Source of the DNA: an uncultured SAR116 cluster alpha proteobacterium
Lineage (GTDB): Bacteria > Pseudomonadota > Alphaproteobacteria > Puniceispirillales > Marisalimonadaceae
Direction: 5' to 3'
Assembly (NCBI GenBank): GCA_902622875.1
Contig: CACNRW010000005.1
Span: forward strand, 1-64,000
DNA: 64,000 bases
The notes under the pieces are model-generated. The model did no database searches. It worked only from the letters and a program-made list of their open reading frames with translations, and was not told the origin of the DNA. The translations under genes were made by a program, and so were the position numbers. Below are positions 62,301 through 64,000 of the stretch, in pieces (the first letter of the stretch is position 1; every line of letters begins with the position of its first letter).

Positions 62301-63068
62301 ATGTCTTTTTTAAAATATTTAATACCGACTACATTATTAGCTGGACTTCCAGCACTTGCTTATGCAGGATCCCACGCTAGTGGTAACCTGGATCCAAGCG
62401 ATGGTGTTGGTATAAGTTTTTGGATAATATCTATTGCCATGGTTGCAGCAACTGTTTTTTTCTTAATGGAATCATTGAGAGTTAAAGGCAAGTGGAGAAC
62501 ATCTCTAGTTGTTGGTGCTCTAGTTACTTTAGTTGCAGCAGTTCACTATTTTTACATGAGAGATGTATGGGTATCTACTGGTGCATCACCTACAGTATTT
62601 AGATATGTTGACTGGATAATCACAGTTCCATTACAAATGATTGAATTCTATTTAATCCTAGCTGCTTGTACAGCCATTGCTGGCGGAGTATTCTGGAGAT
62701 TATTTGTTGGTTCACTAGTAATGTTAATTGGTGGATATCTTGGTGAGGCTGGTTTTATCAACGCCACACTAGGTTTTGTTATCGGAATGGCTGGTTGGAT
62801 ATTCATTCTTTATGAAATCTTTGCTGGTGAAGCAAGTAAAGTTAATGCTGCTGAAGCTCCAGATTCTGTAAAAACAGCTTATAATACTATGAAATGGATT
62901 GTTACAATTGGATGGGCGATTTATCCAATAGGTTATTTTATGGGTTATATGGCTGGTGGTGCAGACGCAAACAGCTTAAACATTATTTATAACTTAGCTG
63001 ACGTAGTTAACAAAATAGCTTTCTGTTTAGCTATATGGGCAGCGGCTGTTACAGAATCAGACGCATAA
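62301..63068 (+). CDS. Proteorhodopsin, proton pump with blue-tuning glutamine
   Basis: The 255-residue protein is a light-driven proton pump with a signal peptide (about 1-22) and seven helices. The helix C motif RYVDWIITVPLQMIEFY gives acceptor D104, T108 and donor E115 (the DTE type of proton pumps). The tuning position between them is Q112, as in blue-absorbing proteorhodopsins. H82 is the partner of the acceptor, and the retinal Schiff-base lysine is K238 in NLADVVNKIAF. It has its own terminator, and crtI for retinal precursor synthesis follows. Confidence 0.96.
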   Translation: MSFLKYLIPTTLLAGLPALAYAGSHASGNLDPSDGVGISFWIISIAMVAATVFFLMESLRVKGKWRTSLVVGALVTLVAAVHYFYMRDVWVSTGASPTVFRYVDWIITVPLQMIEFYLILAACTAIAGGVFWRLFVGSLVMLIGGYLGEAGFINATLGFVIGMAGWIFILYEIFAGEASKVNAAEAPDSVKTAYNTMKWIVTIGWAIYPIGYFMGYMAGGADANSLNIIYNLADVVNKIAFCLAIWAAAVTESDA

Positions 63069-63090
63069 ATCTTAACTTATTATAACTAAA

Positions 63091-63123
63091 AGCCTGTAGG
63101 TTAAAACTACAGGCTTTTTTTTT
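63091..63123 (+). terminator. Strong rho-independent terminator after proteorhodopsin
   Basis: AGCCTGTAG (63091-63099) pairs perfectly with CTACAGGCT (63107-63115) around a 7-nt loop, followed by eight further T. It should end most proteorhodopsin transcripts before crtI, allowing the opsin to be expressed far above the carotenoid enzyme. Confidence 0.92.
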
Positions 63124-63159
63124 AGTATTTTAATTAATTTTAAGAAATTCAAGAGAATT

Positions 63160-64000
63160 ATGGACGGATCAGCAAAAGTAAAAAATAAAGTAAAGAGTAT
63201 AGTAATTGGTGGTGGTTTTGGAGGTATAGCAATAGCCTTAAGATTAAGAGCTCTTGGTCACCAAGTTACTTTATTAGAAAAGTTAAATTGCCTAGGTGGT
63301 AGAGCACAAGTTTTCGAGAAAAATGGATTTAAACATGATGCTGGTCCAACAGTAATTACTGCTCCTTTCTTGTTCGATGAACTTTTTGAATTATTTGGTG
63401 AAAACAGGAAGGACTATGTGGAATTTAAACCATTAGATCCATGGTATAGATTTCATTTTCATGATGGTCAAACATTTGACTATTCTCAAACTATTGAAAA
63501 AACCAAAAAAGAAATGAAAAAATTTTCTGTTGAAGATGCAAATAATTATGAAGGTTTATTAAAAGCGTCAAAATCTATTTTTGATGTTGGCTTTACAGAG
63601 CTTGCAGATAAACCATTTAATTCTTTCTTTTTTATGTTGAAACAAATTCCTTCTCTTCTTAAATTAAAAAGTTATTTGACTGTTTCTCAATTGGTAAATA
63701 AATATATTAAAAATCCAAATCTTAGAGCAGCATTCTCAATACATCCACTATTAGTGGGAGGCAACCCGTTTTCAACTACTTCTATTTACGCTTTAATTCA
63801 CTTTTTAGAAAGAAATTGGGGTGTGTATTTCTGTATGGGCGGAACTGGAAAACTAGTAGAAGAATTAACAAAACTACTTAAGCGTTCTGGTGTAGAAGTG
63901 AAGTATAATGCAGATATTAAAACTGCATACCAAAAAAATGGTAAAATTGAAAAATTGGAGAGCATGGATGGAGATGTTTTTTTCCCGGACAATATCGTTT
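63160..64000 (+). CDS. crtI: Phytoene desaturase, 5' part
   Basis: The window ends inside this gene; 280 codons are visible without a stop. The N-terminus SIVIGGGFGGIAIALRLRALGH is the FAD-binding motif, then LLEKLNCLGGRAQVF and HDAGPTVITAPFLFDELF are characteristic of CrtI, as is PLLVGGNPFSTTSIYALIHFLE. CrtI converts phytoene to lycopene, on the path to beta-carotene and retinal. Its place after proteorhodopsin supports a retinal biosynthesis cluster continuing beyond the window. AAGAGA precedes the ATG. Confidence 0.93.
   Translation, partial: MDGSAKVKNKVKSIVIGGGFGGIAIALRLRALGHQVTLLEKLNCLGGRAQVFEKNGFKHDAGPTVITAPFLFDELFELFGENRKDYVEFKPLDPWYRFHFHDGQTFDYSQTIEKTKKEMKKFSVEDANNYEGLLKASKSIFDVGFTELADKPFNSFFFMLKQIPSLLKLKSYLTVSQLVNKYIKNPNLRAAFSIHPLLVGGNPFSTTSIYALIHFLERNWGVYFCMGGTGKLVEELTKLLKRSGVEVKYNADIKTAYQKNGKIEKLESMDGDVFFPDNIV

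Overview
The window reads as a low-G+C, streamlined marine alphaproteobacterium. Pointers are a lipoprotein of the DUF3035 (BamF-like) type, the pmbA/phosphatase/msbA/waaA/lpxK layout, an endonuclease-type MutL, a proteorhodopsin followed by crtI, and very short intergenic gaps. An AEGEAN-169/HIMB59-like or related planktonic lineage would fit, but the placement is inference and no rRNA gene is present.

Layout. 1-4127: end of an ArsR-type regulator with its ArsP-like permease, a GAF-domain gene with a small unknown partner, and an Atg22/UMF1-type MFS transporter. 4128-12240: an accessory block between the MFS gene and the cox operon. It holds a G+C-richer unexplained stretch with one unknown membrane ORF, an exported FG-GAP/VCBS repeat protein, and a 20-bp perfect inverted repeat. 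Then come two ~190-bp direct repeats (6951-7139 and 12053-12240), each ending in the 3' half of a type II (probably Leu) tRNA. Between the repeats lie a decayed tyrosine-integrase tail, a methyltransferase gene and five minus-strand genes of unknown function, one of them a glycine-rich membrane protein with a PD-(D/E)xK-like nuclease motif. Two of these five carry the same 51-nt leader with a predicted hairpin. I regard this island as the most likely place for something undescribed.

12959-20117: a complete form I aerobic CO dehydrogenase operon, coxMSLDEFG, with AYRCSFR in CoxL. 20271-27442: a YbaK-type deacylase, then soxS-Y-Z-C-D-B facing fccB/fccA. soxX and soxA are absent from the window and SoxD has one heme instead of two. 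27635-40791: acnB, a 7TM class III nucleotide cyclase, a metallo-beta-lactamase-fold lipoprotein, a D-serine dehydratase-like enzyme, a TerB/DnaJ protein, an alpha-ketoglutarate dioxygenase/GMC oxidoreductase pair between two gamma-glutamylcyclotransferase-like genes, and mscS.

40934-61883: ordinary chromosome: ribF-ileS-lspA-bamF-mutL; rluB-rsmD; tadA; purD; xseA; lipid A/Kdo genes with an MsbA-like exporter; a phosphatase; pmbA; argC; one conserved unknown. 61884-64000: a proteorhodopsin with the blue-tuning glutamine behind a palindrome-rich upstream region, a strong terminator, and the 5' part of crtI.

Together the genes describe a heterotroph that can add energy from CO, from reduced sulfur (thiosulfate if SoxXA is encoded elsewhere; sulfide through flavocytochrome c) and from light.
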